From an uncultured Collinsella sp. (GTDB taxonomy: Bacteria; Actinomycetota; Coriobacteriia; Coriobacteriales; Coriobacteriaceae): DNA of 64,000 nucleotides. The notes below the pieces were generated by a model. That model made no database searches. It was not told the DNA's origin and was given only the letters and a program-made list of their open reading frames with translations. Shown piece after piece: positions 1 to 8,928 of the stretch; the stretch's first letter is position 1; each line of letters opens with the position of its first letter. Where the stretch lies: NCBI GenBank assembly GCA_937943045.1, contig CALEBN010000067.1:62001-126000 (forward strand), in the 5' to 3' direction. The position numbers and the translations under genes are program-made.

Positions 1-1
1 A

Positions 2-721
2 ATGAGTAATGCAGCCGAGATGGATGCACAGGAGATTATCAACTACATCGCAACCGCGCCCAAGAAAACGCCCGTCAAACTGTACGTGCGCGAAAAGCCG
101 GGCATGAAGGTCCAGTGGGGCAATGCGCACGTCTACGGCGGTCGTCGTGGCAAGACCGTCTTTGGTGACTGGGATGAGCTCAAGGCAATCCTCGACGCCA
201 ACGCCGACTCCATCGACTACTACGACGTAGAGAACGACTGCCGCAACTCCGCCGTGCCCATGCTCGACCTCAAGGGTATCAACGCCCGCATCGAGCCGGG
301 CGCGATCATCCGCGACCGTGTCGAGATTGGCGATCGCGCCGTCATCATGATGGGCGCCATCATCAACATCGGCTCCGTCATTGGCGAAGGCTCCATGATC
401 GACATGGGCGCCGTGCTGGGCGGCCGCGCCACCGTGGGCAAGAACTGCCACATCGGCGCCGGCACCGTGCTGGCAGGCGTCGTGGAGCCCGCCAGTGCCA
501 CGCCCGTCATCATCGAGGACGACGTTATGATCGGCGCCAATGCCGTGGTCCTGGAGGGCGTGCACGTAGGCAAGGGCGCTGTCGTTGCCGCCGGCGCCGT
601 GTGCGTCGAGGACGTCCCCGCCGGTGCCGTCGTGGCCGGTGTCCCCGCCCGCGTCATCAAGATGCGCGACGAGAAGACCGACAGCAAGACCGGCCTGGAA
701 GAGGGTCTGCGCCAGCTTTAA
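2..721 (+). CDS. dapH: 2,3,4,5-tetrahydrodipicolinate N-acetyltransferase
   Basis: This 239-residue protein should acetylate tetrahydrodipicolinate in the acetyl branch of lysine and diaminopimelate synthesis in the cytosol. The N-terminal part carries the family's MDAxEII helix and a VENDxRNSAxPMLDL stretch (around residues 76-92). From about residue 95 it is a left-handed beta-helix of hexapeptide repeats (ARIEPGAIIRD, INIGSVIGEGSMIDMG, GKNCHIGAGTVLAGV). It ends in the family-typical LRQL. Length matches DapH (about 236-240 residues). The ATG lies at base 2 of the window, so its ribosome site and any upstream operon partner cannot be seen, and a start at the later Met7 is possible. Confidence 0.93.
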   Translation: MSNAAEMDAQEIINYIATAPKKTPVKLYVREKPGMKVQWGNAHVYGGRRGKTVFGDWDELKAILDANADSIDYYDVENDCRNSAVPMLDLKGINARIEPGAIIRDRVEIGDRAVIMMGAIINIGSVIGEGSMIDMGAVLGGRATVGKNCHIGAGTVLAGVVEPASATPVIIEDDVMIGANAVVLEGVHVGKGAVVAAGAVCVEDVPAGAVVAGVPARVIKMRDEKTDSKTGLEEGLRQL

Positions 722-796
722 TAGTTACGCGGTTTTGACAAACCGCGTTTTCGCTGACTTATGCTCAACCTGCGGGGCAATTCATCCCCAAACAAG

Positions 797-827
797 AAGG
801 CCGAAGCCCCTAGGAGCTTCGGCCTTT
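797..827 (+). terminator. Rho-independent terminator after dapH
   Basis: A perfect 11-bp stem (797-807 with 816-826) and an 8-base loop are followed by a short T run. It lies about 75 bases past the dapH stop and faces the convergent gene ending at 855, so it may serve both strands. Confidence 0.8.
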
Positions 828-854
828 GCTTTCTCGCTGTAGGCGTAACGCAAC

Positions 855-1838
855 TTATCGATTCTCGATACTACCGATGTTTTTGAGCTCGATGGAGATG
901 AGGCCGTTGGGCTCGTTGACGAACTCGATGTACTCGGAATTCGAACCCATCTCGGCCGGGAAGCTGATTTCGATACCCGTGTCGGTACGGATCTTGTGAT
1001 TGCGCACGGCAGCGCGCTCGGGAACCTTCTCCTCGGTCAGTGCCGCGCGCACGCTTTCCTTGATGACCGGTTCGTCCTCAAAGACCTCATCGACGATATC
1101 CCAAGGCGGCAGCTCCTCGTCATCCTCAACCTTCTCGGCAACGGCAGCCTTAACCTTGGCGAGTGCCACGGCCGTGTTGGCACCGTGCTCCTCGGCGACT
1201 TCCTCGACCACACGCGTCACGGTGTCGATGACCTCCTTGCCCGACACGCCCGTGTCGCACTGCAGCAGGCCATCGGGGATAAGCATACGGTCCTCGCCGG
1301 CAATCTTGCGTTTCTTGTCCACGTAGCCGATCTCCATGGTACTCGCGCGCACGATGGCATAGCTCGGCACCTTTTGCGAGGGGTTCGGCAGAATGGCGTA
1401 GTGGCGCGCGATGTCGTTGCGTACCTCCCCCTCCTCGCGGCCCACTTCGTGCATAAAAGCCTGCTTGGAGCCCAGCAGCATCACGGCAAACCAGCGGGCA
1501 TCCTCATCGTCGTCAAAATCGGCCACGAGCACGTCGGTGGACTCGGCTTTCTCGGCTTTGGTGAGCTCGGAAGAGATGAACTCCGCAATCTGCTGCGACA
1601 GGTCCACGAACTCGCGCTCGCCAAAGAAATAGCCCTTGAGTTCGCCGCCAAACGCAGAGTTCTCGGCAAACGTGGCACGTTTATTGTCGGCCGAGGTTCG
1701 TGCGCGGCGCAGATGCGTGGTCACGAAGTTGCGCACGGTACGGCTTTCGATATCGAGCTCGCGCTGGCTCATAACGTTAACGGCAGAGTCAAAGTCCAGG
1801 ATATGCAGAATCGCGTGATTGATTTTCATATACGGCAT
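855..1838 (-). CDS. 37-kDa nucleoid-associated protein (NdpA/YejK family)
   Basis: The 327-residue protein resembles the nucleoid-associated protein family PF04245. It opens with the family's MKINHAILHILD start and continues with an acidic, charged globular region typical of the family. The role in the cell is not settled even in well-studied members; association with the nucleoid is known. The start is uncertain. The ATG at 1838 has only a weak GGA upstream, and the in-frame ATG at 1829, which gives MKINHAIL directly, is at least as likely. The gene is convergent with dapH and has no obvious operon partner. Confidence 0.8.
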   Translation of the reverse strand: MPYMKINHAILHILDFDSAVNVMSQRELDIESRTVRNFVTTHLRRARTSADNKRATFAENSAFGGELKGYFFGEREFVDLSQQIAEFISSELTKAEKAESTDVLVADFDDDEDARWFAVMLLGSKQAFMHEVGREEGEVRNDIARHYAILPNPSQKVPSYAIVRASTMEIGYVDKKRKIAGEDRMLIPDGLLQCDTGVSGKEVIDTVTRVVEEVAEEHGANTAVALAKVKAAVAEKVEDDEELPPWDIVDEVFEDEPVIKESVRAALTEEKVPERAAVRNHKIRTDTGIEISFPAEMGSNSEYIEFVNEPNGLISIELKNIGSIENR

Positions 1839-1910
1839 TCCGTTCTAGATCGATTTCGGCACGAACCAGTATAGCGGTCGAGCCCGCCCCAAGCGCATCG
1901 AAGATTGCCG

Positions 1911-1940
1911 CATTGGGGCCAGGTTTCTCTGCACCAATGG
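1911..1940. repeat. Dispersed repeat, copy 1 (flanks the hydrolase gene)
   Basis: Bases 1911-1937 match bases 3137-3163 at 24 of 27 positions in the same orientation. This copy also begins CATTGG and ends CCAATG, giving a 6-bp inverted end. It abuts the stop codon of the hydrolase gene at 1941. Confidence 0.7.
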
Positions 1941-3101
1941 TTAACGCAGGAGCTCGGACTGCCAGGCCTCGAGTTGTTCTGCCAGACTCTTACCGGCAGC
2001 GGACATGTCGATCTGAGGGCGTTTGGGCAGCAATGCACATCTAAGGATTGCCGCGATGGTCTGCGAAACAAAATGGCGCGTATCCTTGTCAAAGCCTTGG
2101 GCGGCCCGGAGCATCACAGGCAGGTTCTCGCGCATGTTCCCGGCGATATCCGCAAAACGTTCGGCGCCCGTAGCCTCAAACACGGAGAACAACGCATCTA
2201 CAAAACGCTCGCGCTCGCTAGGCGAAACTGCAAGCAGCATCTCGCGAATAGAGCCATCAACATATCGCGCGCCAGCAGACAGGCGTTCGCAATACACAAA
2301 ATCGCAGCCGTCGACCACCCAGCTAAAGGGATTGTGTTGCAGCAGGCTAAACTCGGTGCTTTCGACGATAGCGTAGTCCTCTTGCGTCTCGAACATCATG
2401 CCGAAGATCGAAGACTGGGGCAGGGTTTTATCAATACGACCAGAAAGGCTCGCAAAGGCGTCTCCGTTCAGAAACTCCTCGACAAAGCCAGGGCCATCGT
2501 GGGAGAAGACCCGCTCAATCCGGTTGCAAGCACCGCTTGAGCACATCGCTGCACCATACACAGCCAGATTTCCGCCCTTGGAATGGCCTCCGCACAAGAG
2601 CGGCCCGTCAATCGCATCCGCCGCCTCGTCCACATAACGCGCCGCGGATTCCTGGGCCGGCACAGGATACCGGAACGCCATGTTAAAGTCCTCTTTCCAG
2701 CCCACAATCGTGCTGTCGGTCCCTCGGAAGGAAAGATAGCTAAACCCCGCCGGAAACCGGAACGCCATGGCTGCAAACTGCTCTGTCGCCACCACATCGC
2801 TCACGGCACGATAGCCGCAAACGTGCACGCCACGGTAGCGAGGGCTTGCTGCCACGGCCTCCAACAAGGCCCTGCTCCCCTCTGGATCCCACAAGTCGTC
2901 AATCATGTCCCGGTAGCACTCGGCACGCAGCAGCTCGCGTACGTCTAGGCCCTGCCAGTTCGTCAGCTCTGCCATATCACCCGGCAAACGCAAATAGGAC
3001 AACCACGCAAAGACCAGGCTATCCACCGCGCAGAACGGCCGCTCCTCAAACGGATCAAACGCCGTCTGGGCATAGGTCAAAAAATTAGGCGAATCCGACA
3101 T
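1941..3101 (-). CDS. DUF2974-type alpha/beta hydrolase
   Basis: This 386-residue protein looks like the DUF2974 (Mbeg1-like) branch of alpha/beta hydrolases. The nucleophile elbow reads GGHSKGGN in mid-protein, preceded by a strand with FRGTD (oxyanion-hole side), as in lipase-like folds. No signal peptide or membrane segment is seen, so it is probably cytosolic. The substrate is unknown. The start at 3101 (MSDSPNF) follows GGGAGGG at a good distance; a longer reading from 3119 lacks a ribosome site. The gene sits alone between two copies of a 27-bp repeat, which suggests it was moved or that the repeat marks gene borders. Confidence 0.75.
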   Translation of the reverse strand: MSDSPNFLTYAQTAFDPFEERPFCAVDSLVFAWLSYLRLPGDMAELTNWQGLDVRELLRAECYRDMIDDLWDPEGSRALLEAVAASPRYRGVHVCGYRAVSDVVATEQFAAMAFRFPAGFSYLSFRGTDSTIVGWKEDFNMAFRYPVPAQESAARYVDEAADAIDGPLLCGGHSKGGNLAVYGAAMCSSGACNRIERVFSHDGPGFVEEFLNGDAFASLSGRIDKTLPQSSIFGMMFETQEDYAIVESTEFSLLQHNPFSWVVDGCDFVYCERLSAGARYVDGSIREMLLAVSPSERERFVDALFSVFEATGAERFADIAGNMRENLPVMLRAAQGFDKDTRHFVSQTIAAILRCALLPKRPQIDMSAAGKSLAEQLEAWQSELLR

Positions 3102-3130
3102 GGCCCTCCCATCAACCATGGTGTATAGGG

Positions 3131-3163
3131 ATGGTGCATTGGGGTCAGGTTACTTTGCACCAA
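3131..3163. repeat. Dispersed repeat, copy 2, with short terminal inverted repeat
   Basis: This copy repeats the sequence at 1911-1937. Its outer ends TGGTGCA (3132-3138) and TGCACCA (3156-3162) are perfect inverted repeats of 7 bp, so the unit can fold as a hairpin. It lies just upstream of the hydrolase start and next to the ldh terminator. Confidence 0.7.
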
Positions 3164-3197
3164 AAAGGCGCCCGGGCCGTGTGGACCCGGACGCCTT
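3162..3197 (-). terminator. Terminator of ldh
   Basis: A 12-bp stem with one mismatch (3165-3176 with 3186-3197) is followed on the minus strand by TTTTT. It lies about 30 bases past the ldh stop. Confidence 0.85.
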
Positions 3198-3228
3198 CAT
3201 TGTAGCTTTTCGCTCTAGCGAGCTTGAT

Positions 3229-4179
3229 TTAGCAGGAGAAGTCGACGCTGTCGATGATGTCCTTAAGGGCCTTTGCAGAGACGGTGAGCTCATGCTGCTC
3301 GTCATCGTTCAGCGGCACGGGAACGCGGCAAACGACGCCGTCGCGGCCAACGACCGTCGGCATGGAGATGGCCAGATCGGACAGGCCGTACTCGCCCACC
3401 ATGAGCGAGGAGACGGGCAGAACGGTCTGCTCATCGCGCATGACGGCGGTGCAGATACGCTTGACGGCCATGGCGACGCCATAGTAGGTGGCGTGCTTCT
3501 TCTCGATGATGGTGTAGGCGGAGTTCTTGACGTCCTCGGCAATACGCTTCTCGGCGGCTTCGTGCTCCAGGTGGCCGTGAAGCTCGCAGAAGGTGTTCAG
3601 CGGAACGCCGGCAACCTGAGCGCTGGACCAAGCGACAAACTCGGAGTCGCCGTGCTCACCCATGACATAGGCCTGAACGTCGCGCGGGTCAACCTCGACG
3701 TGGGCACCAAGCATCTGCTGCAGGCGACCGGTGTCGAGCACGGTACCGGAGCCGATGACATGGCCCTCGGGCAGGCCGGACATCTTGATGGCGGCATAGG
3801 TCAGAACATCGACCGGGTTGGAGACGATGAGCAGAATGCCGTCAAAGCCGGACTTCTTAATCTCGGGGATAATGGACTTAAAGATGTTGACGTTCTTGTT
3901 GACCAGGTCCAGGCGGGTCTCACCGGGCTTCTGGGCAGCGCCAGCGGTGACGACGATCATGGCGGCGTCGGCGACATCGGAATAATCGCCGGCGTAGATC
4001 TTCATCGGCTCGGCAAACGTCATGCCGTGCGCGATATCCAGGGCCTCGCCCTCGGCGCGGTTCTTGTCCACGTCGATGAGGACCATCTCAGAGAACAGAC
4101 CACTCTGCATCAGCGCGAACGCCGAAGACGAACCGACGAAACCGCAGCCGACAATAGCGACCTTCTTCTCGTTAACCAT
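3229..4179 (-). CDS. ldh: L-lactate dehydrogenase
   Basis: The enzyme reduces pyruvate to L-lactate with NADH and regenerates NAD at the end of fermentation. The 316 residues carry a Rossmann motif (VAIVGCGFVGS, residues 7-17), the mobile-loop region with GETRLDLVNKN, the NPVD motif near residue 120, and the active-site GEHGDSE with the catalytic histidine near residue 178. Length fits bacterial LDH (about 315). The start at 4179 (MVNEKKV) has GGGAG five bases upstream; the longer open frame to 4257 has no such site and reads through the terminator of the next gene. Malate dehydrogenase is less likely, given the LDH-type loop (Gln in AAQKPGETR). Confidence 0.93.
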   Translation of the reverse strand: MVNEKKVAIVGCGFVGSSSAFALMQSGLFSEMVLIDVDKNRAEGEALDIAHGMTFAEPMKIYAGDYSDVADAAMIVVTAGAAQKPGETRLDLVNKNVNIFKSIIPEIKKSGFDGILLIVSNPVDVLTYAAIKMSGLPEGHVIGSGTVLDTGRLQQMLGAHVEVDPRDVQAYVMGEHGDSEFVAWSSAQVAGVPLNTFCELHGHLEHEAAEKRIAEDVKNSAYTIIEKKHATYYGVAMAVKRICTAVMRDEQTVLPVSSLMVGEYGLSDLAISMPTVVGRDGVVCRVPVPLNDDEQHELTVSAKALKDIIDSVDFSC

Positions 4180-4205
4180 TAGAAACTCCCATCTCTCTCC
4201 ACAAA

Positions 4206-4236
4206 CAAGCCGCCCGGGAACGACCCGAGCGGCTTG
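4206..4236 (-). terminator. Terminator of the aminotransferase gene
   Basis: A 13-bp stem with one mismatch (4206-4218 with 4224-4236) is followed on the minus strand by TTTGTTTG. It separates the aminotransferase gene from ldh. Confidence 0.75.
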
Positions 4237-4380
4237 CCGTAATCCCAATACATCCAATCGGGACTTTGATTATGCTCCTATTCGCAGCCAAAAATCGACC
4301 GTTTGCCGAAATTGTTTGCAGAATTCGTAAAATAACTGCACGAAATCGGTTTCGAGCTATTGACGAGCCGAGACAACTTT

Positions 4381-5544
4381 CTAATACAGGCCCGCCTCGC
4401 GAATGGCCTCGACAGCCAAAGCGATCTGATCGGGCGGCAGGACCAGCGCCATGCGCACGTGTCCCTCGCCCGAAGGACCAAAGCTCGCGCCCGGCGTCAC
4501 CACAACGCCGGCCTTCTCCATGAGCTCCTCGCAAAACGCCATGGAATCGGTGCGACCGCCAGGAAGCTTGGCCCACACAAACATAGAGCCATGCGCGTTG
4601 GGACGCTCCCAGCCCAGGCCCTCAAGACCGTCGCACAGGGCATCGCGGCGCTCCTGGTACTTCAAACGCTGCGCCTCGACCTCATCGCGCGGACCGTTCA
4701 GGCAAGCGATAGCAGCCTTCTGGATCGGGAAGAACATACCGAAGTCGATCTGGCCACGCAGCTTGGCAAAGGCCGAGACCACATCCTCGCGACCGACCAA
4801 AAAGCCGATGCGCGCACCGGTGACGTTAAACGACTTGGAAAGCGAGAAGAACTCAACGCCCACCTCGAGCGCGCCGGGATACTGCAAGAAGCTGCCGCCC
4901 GGCTCGCCGTCGAACACAATGTCCGAGTATGCGTTGTCGTGGACGATCAACAGGTCGTGCTCGTGGGCGAAAGCGATGATCTCCTCGTAGATCTCGGGCG
5001 TGCCCACCGAGCCCACCGGATTGGCGGGCAGTGACACGATCATGTACTTGGCATGGTCGGCCACCTCGGGATCGATGCCCGCCACATAGGGCAAGTAATT
5101 GTGCTCGGCAACCAGCGGATAGTACTCGAGCTTGGCATCGGCAATCTTAGCGCCCGCCTCAAAGACCGGATAGCACGGATCGGGCACCAGGATGGTATCA
5201 CCCGGATCGAGCAGAGCCAGGCCCAAATGACCCACGCCCTCCTGTGTGCCGTTGCACGACTGCACCATGGACGGCGTAATGCCCGAAACGCCAAAGCGGC
5301 GCTCATAGTAATCGCACACGGCTTGCTTGAGTTCGGGCAGGTCGCGCAGGGCGTACTTCCACATCTCGGGATCCTGGGCGGCTTGTGTGAGCGCATCGAC
5401 CACGTGGTCGTACGGCTTAAAGTCGGGCGTGCCCACGCTCATGTTGTAAATGGTCTTGCCCTGAGCCTTCAGCGCAAGCAGTTTGTTGTTGAGCGAGGCG
5501 AAGACCTCCGCGCCAAAGCGCTCGAGACGCTGCGATGCCTGCAT
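4381..5544 (-). CDS. PLP-dependent class I/II aminotransferase (DapL/aspartate aminotransferase-like)
   Basis: This 387-residue fold-type I aminotransferase has the PLP lysine in SLSKSFNVTGARIGF (near residue 235), the cofactor aspartate region VHDNAYSDIVFD, and a C-terminal VRMAL arginine that would bind the substrate carboxylate. The VPDPCYPVFEAG and SLPANPVG segments resemble LL-diaminopimelate aminotransferases and their relatives. It could supply the transamination step next to dapH in the same window, or act as an aspartate or aromatic aminotransferase; sequence alone does not decide. The start at 5544 (MQASQRL) follows AAGGTGG. The longer frame to 5607 runs across the nadE terminator and is rejected. 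Confidence 0.82.
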   Translation of the reverse strand: MQASQRLERFGAEVFASLNNKLLALKAQGKTIYNMSVGTPDFKPYDHVVDALTQAAQDPEMWKYALRDLPELKQAVCDYYERRFGVSGITPSMVQSCNGTQEGVGHLGLALLDPGDTILVPDPCYPVFEAGAKIADAKLEYYPLVAEHNYLPYVAGIDPEVADHAKYMIVSLPANPVGSVGTPEIYEEIIAFAHEHDLLIVHDNAYSDIVFDGEPGGSFLQYPGALEVGVEFFSLSKSFNVTGARIGFLVGREDVVSAFAKLRGQIDFGMFFPIQKAAIACLNGPRDEVEAQRLKYQERRDALCDGLEGLGWERPNAHGSMFVWAKLPGGRTDSMAFCEELMEKAGVVVTPGASFGPSGEGHVRMALVLPPDQIALAVEAIREAGLY

Positions 5545-5562
5545 GGTGCCACCTTTCGATAT

Positions 5563-5594
5563 AAAAAACGCGGCGCTCCGACAAGAGCGCCGCG
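5563..5594 (-). terminator. Terminator of nadE
   Basis: A perfect 9-bp GC-rich stem (5569-5577 with 5586-5594) is followed on the minus strand by TTTTTTA. This is a textbook intrinsic terminator. Confidence 0.9.
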
Positions 5595-5662
5595 CGATAC
5601 GGGCCATCAGATTGCAAAAGTGTAACGCTTACAAACCCCGTATTGGTTCAATTTAGCCAACC

Positions 5663-7642
5663 TCAGTCAATTGCATTGAGTGCGTCGATCTGCGCAAGCC
5701 ACAGACGCGAGCTAGCGTCACTCGGCATACGCCAATCGCCGCGCGGGCTGAGCGTCACCGAGCCCACCTTGGGACCATCGGGCAGGCAGCTGCGCTTAAA
5801 CTGCTGGGCAAAGAAGCGACGATAGAACGTGCGCAGCCACGTGTGGACGATCTTGGCGTCGTAGACACCCTCGAAACTCTTGAGCGCCATGCGGTAGATC
5901 TTGCCCGGCTCAAAGCCAAAACGCAGCAGGTAGTAGAGGAAGTAGTCGTGCAACTCGTACGGACCCACCAAATCCTCAGTCTTCTGTGCAATCTCGCCGT
6001 CGCCCGTGGGCGGCAGAAGCTCGGGGGACACCGGCGTATCGAGAATGTCGAGCAAGACCTCGGCGATACGCCCGCCAAAGACATCAGCCGCATAGCGCAC
6101 CAGATGGCGCACAAGCGTCTTGGGCACGCTCGCGTTGACGGCGTACATGCTCATGTGGTCGCCGTTATAGGTAGCCCAGCCGAGCGCCAGCTCCGACAGG
6201 TCGCCGGTGCCGATGACAAAGCCGCCAGCCTGGTTGGCCAGGTCCATCAGAATCTGCGTACGCTCGCGCGCCTGGCTGTTCTCGTAGGTCACATCCTGAA
6301 CTGCCGGGTCGTGTTCAATATCCATAAAGTGCTGTTCCACGGCCGCGTGAATCGAAACCTCACGGAAGCCCACGCCCAGGTCGCGGGCGAGCGACTCGGC
6401 ATTCGACTTGGTGCGATGCGTCGTGCCAAAGCCGGGCATGGACACGGCCGTGATACCGGTGCGCGGCAGCCCCAGTGCATCGAAGGCGCGAACTGTCACG
6501 AGCAGCGCGAGTGTGGAATCAAGGCCGCCCGAAAGACCGATGGCTGCAGCCTTGGTACCCGTATGGGCAAGGCGGGTCTTGAGGCCGGCGGTCTGCAGGT
6601 CGAGGATGGTCTCACAGCGCTCGGCCAGGTCGCCATGGTCGGCCGGCACAAAGGGAGCGCGGGGGAAGACACGGTCGATGTCGAACGCATCGCGCAGGAC
6701 AGGTTCGTCTGTCAGCACGCCCTCAAACGAAAATTCAACGGTCGTGGCCTCCGGTGTATCGTCCGTGCGCGCCCACGTCGTCGAGCGGCGGCGCTCGGCA
6801 ACCAGACGGTCAAGATCGACATCGGCGACGGCCATATCGCAGGTAAGCAGTTTGGTGGCGGCGAGCTTGGAGCCGTTTTCGTAGATAAGGTTCTCGCCTG
6901 CAAAGACCATATCGGTCGTGGACTCGCCCTCGCTCGCATCCGCATAGGCATAGGCGCAGTACAGGCGCGCACTCTGATTGGAGATGAGACTGCGGCGATA
7001 GTCTGCCTTACCGATAATCTCATCCGAGGCCGACGGGTTGAGAATCACCGTCGCACCGGCAAGCGCCATCTCGGTCGAAGGCGGCGCCGGCACCCACAGG
7101 TCCTCACAGACCTCAACGCCCAGCACCAGGTCCTCGGCGCCCTCATCACAGCAGCGGTAGACAAGCCCCGAACCCAGCGGAACCGGACCCTGACCGGCAA
7201 ATTCAACCCACACGGGATCCGCAGGCGCCGGAGCAAACCAGCGGCGCTCGTAGAACTCGCCATAGTTGGGCAGATACTTTTTGGCCGTAAGACCCAAAAG
7301 CTCGCCCGCGCAGCACACGGCGGCGCAGTTGTAGATATTCTCGGCAACTGCAACGGGAAGACCGATGGTAAAGACAATCGGCAGCTCACGAGTCTCGTCG
7401 AGGATATGTACCAGAGCGGCCTCACAGGCATGCAGCAGCGTGCGGTTATGGAACAGGTCGGCCGCGGTATAGCCGCACAAGTTGAGCTCGGGCAGCACCA
7501 GCGCGCGAACGCCGCGCTCGGTAGCCTCGCGAACAGCCGCCAGCGCAACCTCGGCATTGCCTTCGACATCGGCCACGCGAATCTGCGGCGACGCCGCCGC
7601 CACACGCAAAAAGCCATCAGACTGAGAAAGGTGAAGATTCAT
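5663..7642 (-). CDS. nadE: NAD+ synthase, glutamine-hydrolysing
   Basis: The enzyme makes NAD from deamido-NAD with ATP, using ammonia released from glutamine by its own N-terminal domain. The nitrilase-like glutaminase domain (about residues 10-290) shows the Glu-Lys-Cys triad in LPELNLCGY (near 51), KKYLPNYGE (near 119) and VCEDLW (near 177). The synthase domain has the PP-loop SGGLDSTLALL near residue 367 and the GTGDLSELALGW segment. The 659 residues match two-domain bacterial enzymes. The start at 7642 (MNLHLSQ) has GGGAG upstream; the nine extra residues to 7669 are not needed. Confidence 0.94.
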   Translation of the reverse strand: MNLHLSQSDGFLRVAAASPQIRVADVEGNAEVALAAVREATERGVRALVLPELNLCGYTAADLFHNRTLLHACEAALVHILDETRELPIVFTIGLPVAVAENIYNCAAVCCAGELLGLTAKKYLPNYGEFYERRWFAPAPADPVWVEFAGQGPVPLGSGLVYRCCDEGAEDLVLGVEVCEDLWVPAPPSTEMALAGATVILNPSASDEIIGKADYRRSLISNQSARLYCAYAYADASEGESTTDMVFAGENLIYENGSKLAATKLLTCDMAVADVDLDRLVAERRRSTTWARTDDTPEATTVEFSFEGVLTDEPVLRDAFDIDRVFPRAPFVPADHGDLAERCETILDLQTAGLKTRLAHTGTKAAAIGLSGGLDSTLALLVTVRAFDALGLPRTGITAVSMPGFGTTHRTKSNAESLARDLGVGFREVSIHAAVEQHFMDIEHDPAVQDVTYENSQARERTQILMDLANQAGGFVIGTGDLSELALGWATYNGDHMSMYAVNASVPKTLVRHLVRYAADVFGGRIAEVLLDILDTPVSPELLPPTGDGEIAQKTEDLVGPYELHDYFLYYLLRFGFEPGKIYRMALKSFEGVYDAKIVHTWLRTFYRRFFAQQFKRSCLPDGPKVGSVTLSPRGDWRMPSDASSRLWLAQIDALNAID

Positions 7643-7845
7643 AAGAATGCTCCCGTGCGTAGACGCCATTCACAACAATTAGCAAGCCCTATTGTAGTTC
7701 AACCGCCGGGTGCAACCGCATCCCACCAACTTGGTGAGCTATTGATGAGTTGATGGTATCTGTTAAATGTCACGTACGATTCACATCTGGTGGGTACCCT
7801 GATGGCTACATGAAACGAAGCAGATTTACACCGGGAGGGTCCCGC

Positions 7846-8790
7846 ATGACAACCAAGTACACCGACGCGCCGCGCACACGCGTCATGACACCGGCCGCGC
7901 TCAACAACGGCGTTCACGAAAACCATTCCATCGGACAGACCATGGCCATCGCGCCCAAAAAGGGCCTGTTCGACGACATTTCCATTCCCCAAATCATCGC
8001 CGGCGCTGCAGCCGCCGCCACGAGCGTCGCGCTTGCTTCCAAAATCGGTATCGCCGGATCGGTGATCGGCGCCGCCGTGAGCTCGGTCATCACCGTTGTG
8101 TCCTCGCAGGTCTACCGCCACTTTATCTCTGCCAGCGCCAAAGCCCTCAAAGGTACGCACGCCGACGTCGACTACCCCGCCGGCGCCTATGAGCCCGTTG
8201 AGTTTAATGCCGAGGAGCACTTAGGCGGCGCCGCGACTACCCAGGAGATGCGCCAGATTGCAGGACGCGCGACCACGGCACGCGTCGCTCCCAACAGCCT
8301 GCGCGCCAAGGCGGCGGCAGAGCGCAGCCAGACGCAAAAGAAGGTCATCATCTTCTCGATCGCCATCGCCATCGTCGCGGTCATCACCTGCACCGGTGCC
8401 ATCCTTATCACCACCGCCGGCGAGGGCCTGGGCGAGCGCCCCGAGCCGATCCTTTCGTCGCACACGACCGAGCACGACGCGGATAGCACTGGTCAATCGC
8501 AAAGCCAGCAGGACGACTCGCAGGGCACCTCCGCATCCACCGACTCGTCCTCGAACACCCCTGATCAGTCGCAGAGCGCTGATTCCTCTGCGAACAGCGG
8601 CGGCACGCAATCCGGCACGACCGACTCAAGCCAAACGACTGACGGCTCTCAGCCGAGCACGGATGACCAGACGAGCGGCAATACATCGGGCACGAGTTCC
8701 ACCGACAATAACAACACCGACAGCTCGAGCGGAACCGCGTCCGGCACGGCATCTGACAGCTCGAGCCAAGGCACGGCATCGGGCAACTAA
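7846..8790 (+). CDS. Membrane protein with long Ser/Thr/Gln-rich tail, function unknown
   Basis: I do not recognise this 314-residue protein. A first hydrophobic, Ala/Gly-rich segment lies around residues 40-75 (IIAGAAAAATSVAL). A clearer transmembrane helix lies near residues 165-187 (VIIFSIAIAIVAVITCTGAIL), directly after a basic stretch (QTQKK). The last 110 or so residues are almost only Ser, Thr, Gly, Asp, Gln and Asn, typical of a disordered extracellular stalk, with no sorting motif at the end. By the positive-inside rule the tail would be outside. The start at 7846 follows GGGAGGG, and a reading from 7750 is unlikely. It is a single-gene unit closed by a terminator. Confidence 0.7.
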   Translation: MTTKYTDAPRTRVMTPAALNNGVHENHSIGQTMAIAPKKGLFDDISIPQIIAGAAAAATSVALASKIGIAGSVIGAAVSSVITVVSSQVYRHFISASAKALKGTHADVDYPAGAYEPVEFNAEEHLGGAATTQEMRQIAGRATTARVAPNSLRAKAAAERSQTQKKVIIFSIAIAIVAVITCTGAILITTAGEGLGERPEPILSSHTTEHDADSTGQSQSQQDDSQGTSASTDSSSNTPDQSQSADSSANSGGTQSGTTDSSQTTDGSQPSTDDQTSGNTSGTSSTDNNNTDSSSGTASGTASDSSSQGTASGN

Positions 8791-8824
8791 GCACGTTTGC
8801 CCCTCATAGATAACCGACCTGCAT

Positions 8825-8860
8825 AACGGGCGCGAACCGGCAACGGTCGCGCCCGTTTGC
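8825..8860 (+). terminator. Terminator after the Ser/Thr-rich membrane protein
   Basis: A perfect 11-bp stem (8825-8835 with 8847-8857) is followed by a short T run. It lies 35 bases past the stop at 8790. Confidence 0.75.
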
Positions 8861-8928
8861 CTTGGGCGACGAGATGGCAAGCCCCGCGCGATGGTAAGAT
8901 GCCTTGGTGTGTAAAGAGGAGATTTGCC

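Noticed and set aside
5843..7753. 636-codon open frame on the plus strand opposite nadE
   Set aside because: Antisense shadow of nadE with Arg/His-rich composition; nadE motifs are complete on the other strand.
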